Shown: positions 31,812 through 43,730 of the stretch, piece by piece
Layout of the letters: the number at the start of each line of letters is the position of its first letter
Numbering within the stretch: position 1 is the first letter of the stretch
Assembly: GCA_963693305.1 (NCBI GenBank)
Contig: OY855904.1
Coordinates: 30,947,724-31,011,723 of the forward strand
Origin: Meandrina meandrites
Lineage: Eukaryota > Cnidaria > Anthozoa > Scleractinia > Meandrinidae
Direction of reading: 5' to 3'
DNA: 64,000 nucleotides
Program-made: the position numbers and the translations under genes
The notes under the pieces: generated by a model
The model's database searches: none
Told to the model about the DNA's origin: nothing
Seen by the model: the letters and a program-made list of their open reading frames with translations, nothing else

Positions 31812-34071
31812 CTAGGTAGTTTATCTCCTCTTACATGTTTTTATCACTGTTTGGGTGAAGAGTCGTAAGTGTTAGTGCAATTGTTCCAAAAAGTTCCGAG
31901 AGAGTGGTTGGCTTCTCCTTGTTTAAAGTGTGTACTTATTTGAGGAGGTTACGATTGTCTAGAAACAGCTGTTTTTGACAGTCTGCTTATACAGAGCTAA
32001 GACATTCCTTTTTTTCCATTTCAGGCCATGCTCATGAGCAATTCAAGACATCCAAGTATTAACTATATCATTCCCAGGATTATTTCACTGCTTACTATAT
32101 CAATACTATCTGCAAAAGGCCATATTGATGTGATCCGTTTGCAAAGTTCTCCAGAGTTTTCCAAACGAAAGAGTGGATAATCAACACAAACAGTACAATT
32201 CCCCTAGCGCCACCCACCCGTCCCCCCTCCTCTGCTCCCCAGCCCGCAAGAGAGGAATTAATGAACATTCCAAGTAAACTCTTTTCTACATTTATTGTAA
32301 TCACAAATAACACTTACACAACAAAGCATACACTATATAACTTGTAGTACTGTACTTGCATTGCATTTTAACTTCAAACTCTATATAAACTCTTTCTCTA
32401 AAATAACCATCCATCGAAACTGGAGATAGTTCATCATTGTAGGTTAAAGAGTCTTTTTGGTTGGTCAAAACAGAACCTCGGCAAGTTCCTTCTAAACATA
32501 AAGCTTTGGACCATGGCAACTTCTCAAATAACTTATAGTTATATTTTATATTTACTGTTTTACTTACAGGCATATCAAATATTCTTAGACTTACGGCGAT
32601 CCTAAACAAATGCCCTTTTTGCAAGAGTTTATTTTCTTTTTTGGTTTCGCAATGTTGCTAAAGATTTATCCATAAAACAAAAAATATGTAAATACTGCCT
32701 GCGTGTCTAATAATGCAGAATTATTTGAAGTACAGTAGTACATTTGTAATCTCTTACTGCAAAATAGCCACGGATCCCAACGAGATAAACTGGCCATGGT
32801 CATAAACATGTATCCATAAAAACTAATGTAAACTATGCCTGCGTGACTTATCGTGACTATATTCCGCGAAAATTTAAACGGTTTTCCGGGATATTCACAG
32901 GCACAAAATAAAAATCTAGGCATTGGGTATAGATAGACTTATTATCCAAAACTTTGATGCAACTTCAACCATCACGGTTGAGAACTTGATTGTCAATCAA
33001 AAGCCCAAGGCTCCAAACGGGTCAAAAGTGCCCCGGAATTCGGGAAAAATTAGGGCTCGCCTTAGCTTAGGGCCCTCTTTACCTTTGAGACCCTTATGGC
33101 TATTTAACAAATAAATTATTCGCTCTTAATTTCTGAGGCGATGGTTGATGGGCTGCTACTAGAGTTCTTACTAAAGTACTCTTAATTCAACGATTTTCAA
33201 TTATTGCCACATTTTAAGTATAATTAATCGTCAAACATTGCGAGTTTGCGTGTACTCGTATACTAACGGCTGACAATATACGAGTAGTCAACCAAACAGA
33301 TTGTCGCATTTGCATTAGTATACTAGTAGAGTTCTACTAAAGCCTGAGATATCTCTTTTAAAAAAGCGATGTCACAACCATGGAATTCCAACAATGAACA
33401 ATGTTTAATAGCCCTTTATTAAAATGTATACACAACCTCGATCAACTGGTGTGAAAAAAAATAAAGAAAACCGTTGAATTGCCAGGGGGAAATCTCCTGA
33501 GTTGGTAACACCAAATTCTAAAACAAAACTGACGTTAAAAGGACATGTAAATAGGTTGAACACGGTCGACGTTAGAAATTTATCTGCTCGCTGTGAGGTT
33601 CGTCAACGGCTGCCTCGTGCCCATGCCTTTCTCCTTTATCAGAGCGCAGTTGTGTGCCAGTAGCAAAGAACGCGCGCTTACCATAAAGCCCCCCCCCCCC
33701 CCCCCCCCTCCCTTCTGTTTCCCACCTTTTACAGACGAGACGAAACGACTATCAGGGACGACGCGGAATCTATAGGTATTACAAGAAAGATTGTAACCTT
33801 AAATTTCGACTACCTTAAAGACAAGGCATTTAGATAGCCAGTGGCTAAGGGTGTCATTTTGTTCCTTTTGTGATGCACATTTGTGGTGCCAAGTTTCAAG
33901 AACACTGCTTCAATATTTCCAGAGATATTTTTTATTTAGTATTTTACCATTTTTTAGTTGCAAATCTAATGACGTCATCACTGATCTAATTTGCATAATA
34001 CAATGGGGAGATGGGGTAGGGCTGGTGTGACACCAATTTTTTTGCAGAAAAGAATGAGGGGTCACATACAT
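31812..34071. other. No gene seen
   Basis: Contains an imperfect direct repeat (tatccataaaa...tgcctgcgtg, near 32668 and 32811) and a poly-C run at about 33687-33708. Short frames at 32301-32923 (minus) and 32923-33114 (plus) lack recognisable features. Confidence 0.45.
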
Positions 34072-34075
34072 TTAA

Positions 34076-35262
34076 GGCCGCGCTGGACCCTTGCTCTCAT
34101 TGTGTATGTATTTATTTAAAACGTATGCACGAACCGTAACGACTGACACCGAAATTATACGAGAGATTATTATTTAAGTTTATTCTTAATGATTTATTCA
34201 ATAAACAAATTTCGTGTGATTCTTCTTCGTGGCACGAAACTCTTGCAATTAAAGTATTATAACAAACCATAGAAATTGCGACTGAGCGCTTATTGTTTTC
34301 TCGATTCCAAAAATATGCAATGTAAATCAAAACAGCGTTAGGCAAGCGTGGCAATTTCTTGCGATTATGGCTAGAACGTCTAGAGGAACGAAATACCGCA
34401 AGTCGGGAAGAATTAAAAAAAAAATACAGTAAGGATAAATCTCTCGTTGCAAGGGCTGCGTTGGAGCTGAAGCGAGTGCAAGAAACGTTGCTTTCTGGTC
34501 AGAGTTCGAAGCAACGTAAGGGAAAAAGTCCAAGTTCAAGATTGAAATTACCGAAATGTCCCCCTCCTGATGTCACACCACTAGGCAAAAAAGACAAAAA
34601 AGAACGCGATCAATTGCAACGTTATTGTTCTCAGTTTTGCTGCACGTGCGCTGGAATGTAGCGAATTATCACAATTAGATTCACAGCTTTGAAAGACGCA
34701 TTTTATTATCATGCATTACCGAGTCGGAAGGTCTTCGGAAGCCTCAAAACCTGCAATTTTGTGTCCAAGTTTTCTCCGCCGATACAGAATTTCATGACTT
34801 GATTTGTAGGGAACATAAACTTGGTGTACTCTATTGTGTTCTGGTCAAAACGGATTTTTAAAATCCCTTTTAGCACGTTTCAAAGTTTAGATTTCACATT
34901 TTTACCCTCTTAGGAGCCAATAACTCCTAGTAATTATTGAATTCGAGAATTTCGTTCTGACCAGAACACAAAAGAGGTTGTGATTTACCACTAGGTTATA
35001 TAGTCGTTTAATTTGGTGCGCTATTCTAGCTGGAAACTTGGACACAAAATCGCATTATCTGCAGATTAACACTTAAGAGCTTGTAACATCAAAGTAAACG
35101 GTCATCTCTCAGTAAAACGACAATCATGATAAAATTCCATCAACCCCTATTATCAGGCTTGATAAGTTTTGAAGGAATCGGTGTTCAAAATTCGAAGAAT
35201 TAAACACCCCGTCAAAATAAATTGCTAATGAATTTATTAATGAGCAAGGGTCCAGCGCGGCC
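34076..35262. mobile_element. TTAA-flanked TIR element, 1187 bp
   Basis: Perfect 21-bp inverted ends (34076-34096 and 35242-35262, beginning GGCCGCGCTGGACCC) sit directly between two TTAA sites (34072-34075 and 35263-35266). TTAA target duplication is the hallmark of piggyBac. Inside are nested inverted pairs (TTTTGTGTCCAAGTTTTC with its inverse; TTGTGTTCTGGTCA with its inverse) and a 101-codon Lys-rich frame (34359-34661) that resembles no transposase. It is a non-autonomous element; piggyBac assignment rests on the target site only. Confidence 0.75.
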
Positions 35263-35266
35263 TTAA

Positions 35267-37484
35267 TAATGACCGGTCCCTTTCCATAGACGTTTTGAAA
35301 ACCTAAAGTTTTTCGTGTTTGCATCAGTCTTTGTAAATGTGCATGCTCGTTATCGAACGTTTATAAAAATAAAATTGGAACTGAAAAGAGTTGCAGGACT
35401 TGGAATTTTTGTTTTTCACGATGGAAGACAATGTTTTAGTTAAGCCATCACATACAGTTGTGTAGCACCCGCTGGCATCACAACAATTAGGAAAAGATTC
35501 CGTTCGTTAAGGGCCCACTTAATCCTGCATCCTTGTCATAACAAATTCGATCCTGTGAAAAAAACCTAACGAACGAACAGCCCAGCATTAATTGCCCGAA
35601 CACTTAATAATTATTTAATTTTATTTAAAATATCTTTTATTTTTTTGTTTTTCTAGTCCCCACTTTCATAGTCTTTACTCCACTGATCCAACAGTGTTTA
35701 TTTTGATTTTCGAAAACAAATTCACAACGAACATAAGTTTAACGAACTAAATTTGTAGAACTGAGACATTCGAGAAACATCTATTGCACAAATCATATGC
35801 TTATTCGATCATAATACAACTTTTCCTAGGTAACTGGTGTCAGTGTTCTCCTTCCTCAATTGCTGACATTATAGTGACATCTTGATGAGAATTACATGCT
35901 GACTCGGATCACTATTGCCCTGAGAGAGCAAACAAAGTAGCATGCGAAACTGCATCTTATGAACTGGTTGAAACAAGCATACATTTTAAATATATTTGTA
36001 AAACCGTTAAAAATTTGAGTAAATTTTATGCCACGCTTAATCTTCACAGCAATCAAAGAAGGATTCTAGGATTTTTAACCGATTTTTATCCTATTCTAGG
36101 ATATATAGAGAGAGCAACCATTGGAACTAAAACTGCACTAAATCGCACCAAATCGGTTAAAAAACCACACAGCACACAAAAAAAGTAACGCAAGAGTTCA
36201 GGTGAGCAGTTTTTATTGTAATTCAACGGTTAATTTTTCGTTCTTTTCGGCTTTATTTCTTTCCCCATACAAACCCTTATAAATATGCAAATTGATCGAA
36301 TTACGTAACAATGCAAAGGTCAACATGAAAGCTACTCATATATCGAGCTTGGGCTACCTGTGGTGCTTCACAGCGACAACCTAAATCAACGCATTTCAAA
36401 CACCTTTTATAGGCCTCGGAGTTAAGAAGTACCCTTGCTGAGTTTTATAACCCACAACAGATAAATGTTCATCGCATGCAAGCAAAATCATCAGCACAGG
36501 TCGCAGCGGAGAACACTCGAGTTTCAACGACGAGATAAAATCTGGAGCGAGATTTATTCCTAGCAGAAGACTACCTATCCCAAAAGCCAGAGGACCCTAC
36601 CGCAAGTAAAAGAGGAACAACAAAACTCACAGTATAAGCAACCAAAATAGCGGTCGCAGAAGACAGGTAAAGTCATATTTTAAAAGCATATTAAAATAAA
36701 AGACGATGCGCGGATCGTTAAAAGTGATCATATGTTTTCAAACACGAATAGAAAAATACATAGAAACAACTTGCCCCCAAAGTTATCCAGATATACACGC
36801 AATCGAATTCCACCAAAAAGTCGTTCCACGTGCCAGTGAGTTCACCACAAAATCAGACTTGAAAGCGAAGTTTGTGTAATCGCCAGCTGACAGAAGATTA
36901 TCAGTGTCACGCAACAAAGGTCAACGCAGCCGATTTCAAACTTATCATGCTCATGGCACTATACTATCAAAACACATTCCGGAAATTGAACGTCAATCGT
37001 ACACGCTGTACAGGGAAAAGAGTGTACACACGCTAGCACGAAAACACGCAAACTTGAATTTGTCTGCTTGGAGCTTGCTTCTTTTACAACCAATGCAAAA
37101 CAAAATAAAAAACAACGTAAATCCGTATAGATCTTTACAAGTGATGCACGTTCGACTTCGACGAAAATTCGTCACTTGTTAAATAAAAGCGACAAGAACT
37201 CGCACGAACACATTAAACGATGACGTCATCGCTTAAAAAACAGCCCTTTGATTATTTTAGTTTGCATGTGACGGAGAAAGCGAAATTGAAAGCGAAGTTT
37301 GTGTAATCGCTGGCCGTATAAAACAACGAATCGACTTACTCGATTTCCACTCCTTTTACGACGTTCGGTGGCTGATTAAAACTGTTGTTCCTTGGATGAT
37401 AGCCCTCAAAATGGCAGCGATAACAGACCATCTTTTCATGATATCAGAACCTGGCCGACTGTACTGACTGCAATCAACGCAATA
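35267..37484. other. No gene seen; short repeats
   Basis: A 14-bp inverted pair (TTTTTAACCGATTT) lies near 36075 and 36152. A direct repeat of about 25 bp (TTGAAAGCGAAGTTTGTGTA...) occurs near 36857 and 37286. A 92-codon frame at 36904-37182 is not recognised. Confidence 0.4.
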
Positions 37485-37850
37485 GGGAGCTTAAGCAAAC
37501 TACGACGGCAACGGCAACGAGAACGTCACCAAACAAAAGGTTTAATGAGCAGAACAATAGCTCTGCACGTGCGTTTTGAATCTTGGTACATTTCTTAGCC
37601 GTTCTCTGCAAAACAACAACGTGAAATGATCGACTTCTGCGTATTCTGGACAACGCGAGCCACGACGGTTAATTTTTGATTTTTCTTTTATTAGTTGAAT
37701 GCTCTCTTTACATATTCAGCTTGAGCCAGTTTTTAAACCGATAGATACACTGAATACATTTGAATAATCGCGAGATTCAAGAGTAAAATATAAATTCATT
37801 TTTCACCAGGCGTTGTCCTTGGCGTCGCCGTCGTCATTGCTTAAGCTCCC
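37485..37850. mobile_element. TA-flanked MITE, 366 bp
   Basis: Ends GGGAGCTTAAGCAA and its inverse TTGCTTAAGCTCCC (one mismatch), continuing inward with a gacgacggc-type block on both sides; TA at 37483-37484 and 37851-37852. No transposase. Confidence 0.8.
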
Positions 37851-38378
37851 TAATGGCTCCAAAAACGGCGTCCCGCAGGCTTGTGGTTGTACAAATTATT
37901 GCGCAAGATCTATTTAATCGTGAATACAAAACGGGTTGACAGATGGTTGACAGACGTAACGCGACTCCCGTAGTTTCAGGTCTTTTGGCGTGACAATTTC
38001 GTGTTCCGGCCTGTAACAGTCTAGGGTGCGAATGTAGACGTTTCTACAGCGTAATCGCTTTTATCTATGTACATTAACAAAGTTGAGTTCCCGAGGTTTC
38101 TTCTAGTATTAAGCGAAGCGTCAAGAAATTCAGCAATCGACCACGGCTAGGCTCGAAGTTCGCGAAGGCTTGGGAAATTATTAGAATTTTGACAGTACGC
38201 GCGTGAAGCTGTCGTTGTTATGTTTACACTGGAGTTTTAATGTCTTTCGAAATCAGTCATCACAATGTATAAGCATAATGAATTTGGTTTTATCTGGTAA
38301 TGTTCTACAAAATTAGCGTTTAATAAAATTTATTTCTAATTCTGCTTCATTTTGTTTGACCGTTGTTGCCGTTTGTAG
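37851..38378. other. No gene seen
   Basis: No repeat or coding frame recognised between the MITE and the candidate exon. Confidence 0.35.
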
Positions 38379-38497
38379 GATACAATATTTGACAGCTATA
38401 ATGTTGAGTTTGCTGGAGATTACAGGCCACTCATTTGTTGGGCAACGAGCCACAAAGGACAACCAGTTGCTGTGGCTTTATTTTATCCACCAAATAG
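38379..38497 (+). CDS. Candidate single exon, unknown gene
   Basis: After a pyrimidine-rich GTTTGTAG an open stretch of 39 codons reads DTIFDSYNVEFAGDYRPLIC and ends ALFYPPN before a possible donor AG|GTTGAT. The frame is closed by the TAG at the acceptor, as expected for a true exon. No family recognised and no partner exon found. The weak donor keeps confidence low. Confidence 0.3.
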
Positions 38498-39013
38498 GTT
38501 GATATTGTTATGCGTGCTACTAATGAATCTGTGTAGAAGTTTTTACTAGAGTTATTTTCTCTAATCTGGACCCCGAACTCCAACGTTGTCAGGTGTGACG
38601 TATGATTTGTTTAAAGCGATGCAGCCGGTTAGACCGCGTTGCGATTTGATAAATATAATCCTCATTTATTAATCATTCATTTTCCGAGTTCAGCAGCTCA
38701 TTGCCACTTCCAAAAAAAAAAAAAACAGTCGTTGCACATAGTGCCTTTGATTTATACCGTTGTGCAGGTGATGATTTGAAAGCTACCGATAGCTATTTAA
38801 GCTATTAATATACTTCGAAACAATACGTAAATGCCTTAGCTAGAGTGTATACTCAAGTGTTGCATTCGATTTCATAGGTCTACTTTATACTTCCAAATAT
38901 AGCCATTTCATTGACCTTAGAAATAAGTATCTTTTGTTTGCAAAAAGTGTATTGAAAGTACGCTTTGTAGTGTTTTTGTAAATGGCAATTTGTAACTGAT
39001 TTGTGTCGAATAA

Positions 39014-39429
39014 GGCCCAGTTCAGACGTCGTGCTTCTGCCGCGCCAGACTTAATTGCAATTTGGTTTGACTGAAGCACGACACAAACACGACTCTGATT
39101 CAGACGTCGTGCAAGAGTCGTGCCGAATTCAGGATTTACTGGAGTAACGTAACAATTAGTCAGTGGTGATCAAACAAAAATGGCGCCGTAACTACCTCCG
39201 TCAAAATACATTTATATAATTTATGAATTTTGTTTGGCACGGCAGAAGCGCGACGTTTGAATCGCTCCCGTGCCAGAGTCGTGTAGCACGGCAGAGCTTG
39301 TCGGACTTAATTGCTTTGCCGAACTTAATTTTTAGTTTGATTCAGACGCCGTACTTCTGCCATGCTTTTGTCGAGCTTAATTCTTGAATGTAGATCGGCA
39401 CGGCAGAGGCACGACGTCTGAACTGGGCC
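39014..39429. mobile_element. PIF/Harbinger-like MITE, 416 bp
   Basis: Ends GGCCCAGTTCAGACGTCGTG and the inverse of the same sequence at the right, flanked by TAA on both sides (39011-39013 and 39430-39432). The three-base TAA target and GGCCC-type ends fit PIF/Harbinger. The interior holds further inverted cacgac motifs and no coding sequence. Homology of gene B with the A promoters begins about 60 bp to its right. Confidence 0.82.
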
Positions 39430-39930
39430 TAAGATACATTGTTATGAAAATAAAAACAATCATTGACCTTGGTCTTTGCGACAATGTAACCATTTTTTGT
39501 CATGTCTGCAAACAGGAAAGTTAAATAGTCAAAGCGGACGGTAAACCGGCACATGTTGCTGGTATGTTAGTTTTCTACCAATCAGAAGAGAAATGAAGAC
39601 AGCACTTACCAGTCGTGGGTCATTCAGGGTCGTAAGTGGAAGTCGCGAGTCGTGGGTGTGAGCGAAGTCGTGTGTAACATATAGAGCTTTAAAGAAACTT
39701 CTTTCCACGAGGGAGGACCTCAGGGGATGCCACTGGAATCCTGCAATTCGTCACTTACCTTTTTAATATAAAATAACCCGTCACATTGTTTTTCTTTTCT
39801 ATCTTTTTTGGCAGTGCTTTCTCCTTTGTTTGCCAAAGTTAGACCCGTGTAATAGGTTATGCGAGTAATATTGTTAAGGCGTAATTGTAATTTTTCATTT
39901 TCTCACTTTAGTAGACAAAAAGTTTACACG

Positions 39931-40807
39931 ATGTTTAAAAAGCTGACCATTAGACTGGCTCTTGTATTAATGGTGCAGATGTTCTTGCCTGCCGTTGTAA
40001 GCGGAAAAAGAAATAGACGTTATGGGTGAGTTGCATCTTTTTATTAAGAAATAAAAGTAGGTACCCAATGCGTCGTTTACTGTCCGTTATAGTGAAAGTC
40101 CATAATGGTGGGGTGTGAGAAAAAAGTGCCATTCACATACGCTTAATAATATAGAAAAATCAAGTCAAAGCCAAGTGTAGGGTTTCATGCGGAGCTAGAG
40201 ATATTTTTGAAATCTCGCAGTTGGGCATCTAAAAACAGTGCAACACGAGTGATGAAGCGGATAACACCGCCCGTCAAGTTTAGATAAAACTTGGAAACGT
40301 GCATGTACAAGGACTCAACATGTTTATTTCTCCACCTTCAGCTGTGTGGAAGGTTATTGTGCCATGGAAGACTGCCGAAGTAGTTCCGGGTCAGGGAGAT
40401 CTAATTTCTGTTGGATAGCAAAAGACTCATCCGGGAGTCGCCTGGAATGTGCGGGTAGGGACGAATGCAGAGTTTACGCTGAAGCCGATTGGGGAAACTG
40501 CAAGTTCGCTTCATGTGCCTTTGACCGAGCGCCCGATCCGTATTCGGAGCGCCACAAAACGTGCGAGTCCATGAATGCAAACAGACTTAATACTTTAAAG
40601 CAGGAATGTGAAGACAATAGTTTCGACCACTGGGCGAGAATATACAACATACCTCGTAAAATATACGATAAGTTCGAACCTTGCATTGGGAATGGTCAAA
40701 TTATTGAAGGCGAAACTAAAAAAGTTATCTCGCACTGCCACTGTTACAACTTCTGTGGGGAAACTCAAACTAACAATGGCGACTGTGTGGTCCAAGGACT
40801 AGCCTGA
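39931..40807 (+). CDS. B: truncated family member (signal peptide + Cys-rich domain)
   Basis: Coding exons 39931-40025 and 40342-40807, joined GT/AG. The signal peptide and basic KRNRR motif are as in A1, and all 15 cysteines of the domain are kept although about a third of the other residues differ. Near the exon end, a 4-bp and a 3-bp gain relative to A' shift the frame and bring a TGA at 40805-40807, before the usual donor at 40855/40856 (which is intact). Read as is, the product has 186 residues and no C-terminal aerolysin-like domain. It may be a secreted Cys-rich protein in its own right or an early pseudogene. Confidence 0.7.
40078..40142. mobile_element. Fragment of the Tigger/pogo-like MITE in intron 1 of B
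   Basis: The tract tgtccgttatagtgaaagtc...ggggtgtgagaaaa is a diverged piece of the interior of the MITE found in A1/A'. It lies in a different intron from the A insertions, so it is an independent copy. Confidence 0.45.
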
Positions 40808-41116
40808 TAGAAGTTTAGACAAGGACGCCGACATCAGGACCACATACACGCCAATGTACGTATCAATATTTCTATCCATTTCCCAATATCCATTATCTCT
40901 GTATTTCAGCAATGTAATGTATTTTCCGCTGGTATTCCAGTTAATTAGTTCTGTTGAATTCTGTCACACTTGTTGTCGCACGTGTACGTGCGTGCCGTCA
41001 CACAAGACCTGTGATTGGTTAGTTTCTGTTATTTATATTTTCTTCGACCGTTATTTTCCACTCACGCTTGCGATCCACGCAGTTTATACGTCGCTACATC
41101 GAAATCTGTCTACCTG

Positions 41117-41836
41117 ATGAATCTTGAAGAAGAATCTTCTGCACCTTCCGTTCCTTCTTCCCAGCCAGGGGAAGGAACTTCTGACACAGTTGTAAACCAG
41201 GTATTTTCTTTATTCAAAGACTACCTCCAAGATCAACTTGAAACCAAGGCTAAAGAGATTGAACAGAAGTCTAGGGTCGACAAAGAGGTCGTCCAGTTGA
41301 AGTTTAAAGGGAATCAAAAACAGTTCGAACTCAATGCTGAGATAGATTCCATCTTGGAAATTATCGAAACGGAAAGCCAGCGAGCCCAGCCTAACCAAGA
41401 GCGTATCCAAAAGCTTGCAAAGGACGGCAGACTACTAATTCGAAAGAGGCAGAAGCTGATCAAGATTGCTGACAAAAGCAAGGATGGCTGGCAAGTTGTT
41501 GCAGAATACGAGTCCGACGAGTTGGCGTCGGGATCAGACGACGAAAAGCGTCTTAAGAAGGCGCGGGAAGCGGCAGGTCGCAAACGCCGACAAAAAGAAC
41601 AGGCTGTCGGTGAACGGCCAAAGAAACAACGTTGTGGCTCTAGTCCTGACAATCAGCTTTTTCGCGGTAAGGTTTTATTTCTCGAACGCCTCGTTTACTT
41701 TGTGTTTCATAATGATTTGGATCCGCTTGCGTATCCTACCATATTTCTTGTCTGTTTGATTGTTTACGGGGATTTAAGTGTAAAATTATTTACGTTCGGT
41801 TGTCCACCGCCCCTTACGTATTTACGAAACTCTTAA
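41117..41836 (+). CDS. DIRS-like gag-type ORF, 3' part replaced
   Basis: From the ATG at 41117: an acidic start, a long charged helical stretch (DQLETKAKEIEQKSRVDKEV) and a Lys/Arg-rich tail (KKAREAAGRKRRQKEQ) up to about codon 190. The rest of the frame crosses an 87-bp terminal-type repeat (41716-41802) and is not gag. Expected zinc-knuckle motifs are absent, consistent with loss of the gag C-terminus. Confidence 0.65.
   Translation: MNLEEESSAPSVPSSQPGEGTSDTVVNQVFSLFKDYLQDQLETKAKEIEQKSRVDKEVVQLKFKGNQKQFELNAEIDSILEIIETESQRAQPNQERIQKLAKDGRLLIRKRQKLIKIADKSKDGWQVVAEYESDELASGSDDEKRLKKAREAAGRKRRQKEQAVGERPKKQRCGSSPDNQLFRGKVLFLERLVYFVFHNDLDPLAYPTIFLVCLIVYGDLSVKLFTFGCPPPLTYLRNS
41716..41802 (+). 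repeat. 87-bp direct repeat, internal copy
   Basis: Near-identical to 44893-44979 (TTTGGATCCGCTTGCGTATC at the left edge). It sits at the junction between truncated gag and truncated RT. Confidence 0.92.
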
Positions 41837-43161
41837 AACCCTTAAAGAAGCACTGGAGGTTACAAGGGGTGTGCATAGCAATTTTTCTGGATGACGGTTG
41901 GGCCACAGTTCAGGATAAGCAGGGCTGTAGCATTACGGCACAAGCTGTAAGAAAGGATTTGTCCAGTGCAGGATTTATAACCAATGATGAAAAGTCGGTA
42001 TGGGAACCCACCCAGACTTTGAACTGGCTAGGTATCACTTGGAATTCGATACTAGGAACTTTGAAAATTGTGGACAGAAGGATCACAAAGATTCTATGCA
42101 CCATTGATCAGATTATCGACGCAAATTTTATGGTTTCTGCAAGAAGATTAGCTTCATTTACGGGGCAAATTATTTCTACTGGTCCTGTGGTTGGCAATAT
42201 TGCTAGAATTATGACCAGGCATTGTGTCATGTCTACCTTGTGTTATGACCAATGGGATTTAGAATTTCGCCTCGACTATTACTGCCAGGAGGAATTGTTA
42301 TTTTGGAAAAATAACATCAAGAATGTTAACAGTAGAGATTGTTTTGTAAGCACATGTCCTAGCCATTTTGTTTATTCTGATGCTAGCGCTACCGGTTGTG
42401 GCTCTGTTATTGGATTTAATGATGAATACGTGTGCCATAAAATGTGGACGGAGTTTGAAAGCTCGCCGAGCTCCACATGGAGGGAGCTTCATGCAATTGA
42501 ATTTTCCTTGCAAGCATTTGCTCCAGTGCTTAAATGGTCACGTGTCAAATGGTTTACCGAGAATCAAGCAGCTGCCAGAATCGTTGAAGTAGGCAGTATG
42601 AAGTTAGATTTACACAGAATGGCAAGAAGTATTTTCAAGATTTGCATTCAGTCGGGGATCTACTTAGAGGTGCAGTGGATTCCCCGTACTTTAAATCAAC
42701 AGGCCGATTATATAAGTCGCTTGCTGGACACCGACGATTGGCAGATTACCGATGATTTGTTTTTGTCTCTCGATGCTCGTTGGGGACCCCATACTGTAGA
42801 CTGTTTCGCAAATTATTATAATCATGAGCTGCCCAAATTCTTTTCTCGGTTTTGGAATCCCAATACTGCTGGAGTTGACTTTTTTATTCAGCCTCTTAGG
42901 GAAGAGAACTGTTGGGTGGTCCCGCCTGTTTCTATCGTCCCGAGGGTTCTGCATTACATGAAGTGTCAAAAGGCTGTTGGTACTGTCGTTGTACCGTTTT
43001 GGCCTTCTGCTCATTTTTGGCCTTTAGTAACAAATAAGTATCTTAAGTATATATCCGATTACAGCACGCATGTCGGGAACCAGTCCCTCGTTCATGGCAG
43101 GAATTGCAATTCCCTTTTAGGATCCGAGCACTTTAAGGGATACATCGTTGCCCTTGGATAG
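41800..43161 (+). CDS. DIRS-like reverse transcriptase / RNase H, N-truncated
   Basis: Starts inside the polymerase at APYVFTKLLKPLKKHWR and contains the catalytic IAIFLDDG block, then the thumb (LNWLGITWN), RNase H (FVYSDASATGCGSVIGF and WRELHAIE), and the DIRS-type C-terminal region (VQWIPRTLNQQADYISR, VDCFANYYN, WVVPP). The fingers and first palm motifs are missing because the frame begins right after the misplaced repeat; there is no natural start codon. It would copy the element RNA and remove the template strand. Confidence 0.9.
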   Translation: MSTAPYVFTKLLKPLKKHWRLQGVCIAIFLDDGWATVQDKQGCSITAQAVRKDLSSAGFITNDEKSVWEPTQTLNWLGITWNSILGTLKIVDRRITKILCTIDQIIDANFMVSARRLASFTGQIISTGPVVGNIARIMTRHCVMSTLCYDQWDLEFRLDYYCQEELLFWKNNIKNVNSRDCFVSTCPSHFVYSDASATGCGSVIGFNDEYVCHKMWTEFESSPSSTWRELHAIEFSLQAFAPVLKWSRVKWFTENQAAARIVEVGSMKLDLHRMARSIFKICIQSGIYLEVQWIPRTLNQQADYISRLLDTDDWQITDDLFLSLDARWGPHTVDCFANYYNHELPKFFSRFWNPNTAGVDFFIQPLREENCWVVPPVSIVPRVLHYMKCQKAVGTVVVPFWPSAHFWPLVTNKYLKYISDYSTHVGNQSLVHGRNCNSLLGSEHFKGYIVALG

Positions 43162-43730
43162 AATTTATTGACTAGCCGTTCCTCTCGTTTATTTATCATT
43201 CAAGCAAGTGGGCACAGGCCACACACTGGGGGTTACTGCACCCAGATTATTGTGATGCTATGATAAGTATGCGTGTTTTTCTCTTTTACACAGTGCTTTT
43301 GGTTACTGCACCTTTTTCACAGTTTACTGCACCCCATTGGATGTACGGGGGTTTCAAGTTTTCCTGACCTTGTGGGCACTGGCCCTTTCTGAATGTGGCA
43401 GTATAAACGTTGATTTAGTTAGGTGATCGATCCTGTTTGCGTTATTGCTTAGGCGCTTGCCTTAGCTTGGGGCGTTTGCACCCAATTGAATGTACGGGGT
43501 GATAAGAATTTCTGTCCTCGTGGGCACTGGCCCTATTGAACGTGCATTACTGGGGTTGTTTGACCAGGTGACCGCACCTGTCAGTGTAGGCACTGGCCTT
43601 ATTGAGAGTAACATTTTTATCCTTGGCATGGGTGGCCGCACCTTTTTGTTTTCTCTGCTTTGAAATTAATAATCTTTTGTTTATGGTCTACACGAGTGAA
43701 GCACCTTTCTTTCACTTTTAGTGTTTTGCT
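43162..43730. repeat. DIRS spacer with degenerate GGGCACTGGCC repeats
   Basis: The spacer between RNase H and recombinase has several copies of GTGGGCACTGGCCCT-like sequence (near 43370, 43522, 43587) and of a tgcacc/cgcacct motif. Function unknown. Confidence 0.5.

Noticed and set aside
32301..33114. Frames of 107, 85 and 63 codons
   Set aside because: No domain, no splice context, no conserved copy; expected by chance at this base composition.
36904..37182. 92-codon frame
   Set aside because: No recognisable features, and flanked by short direct repeats, so more likely part of an unidentified repeat.
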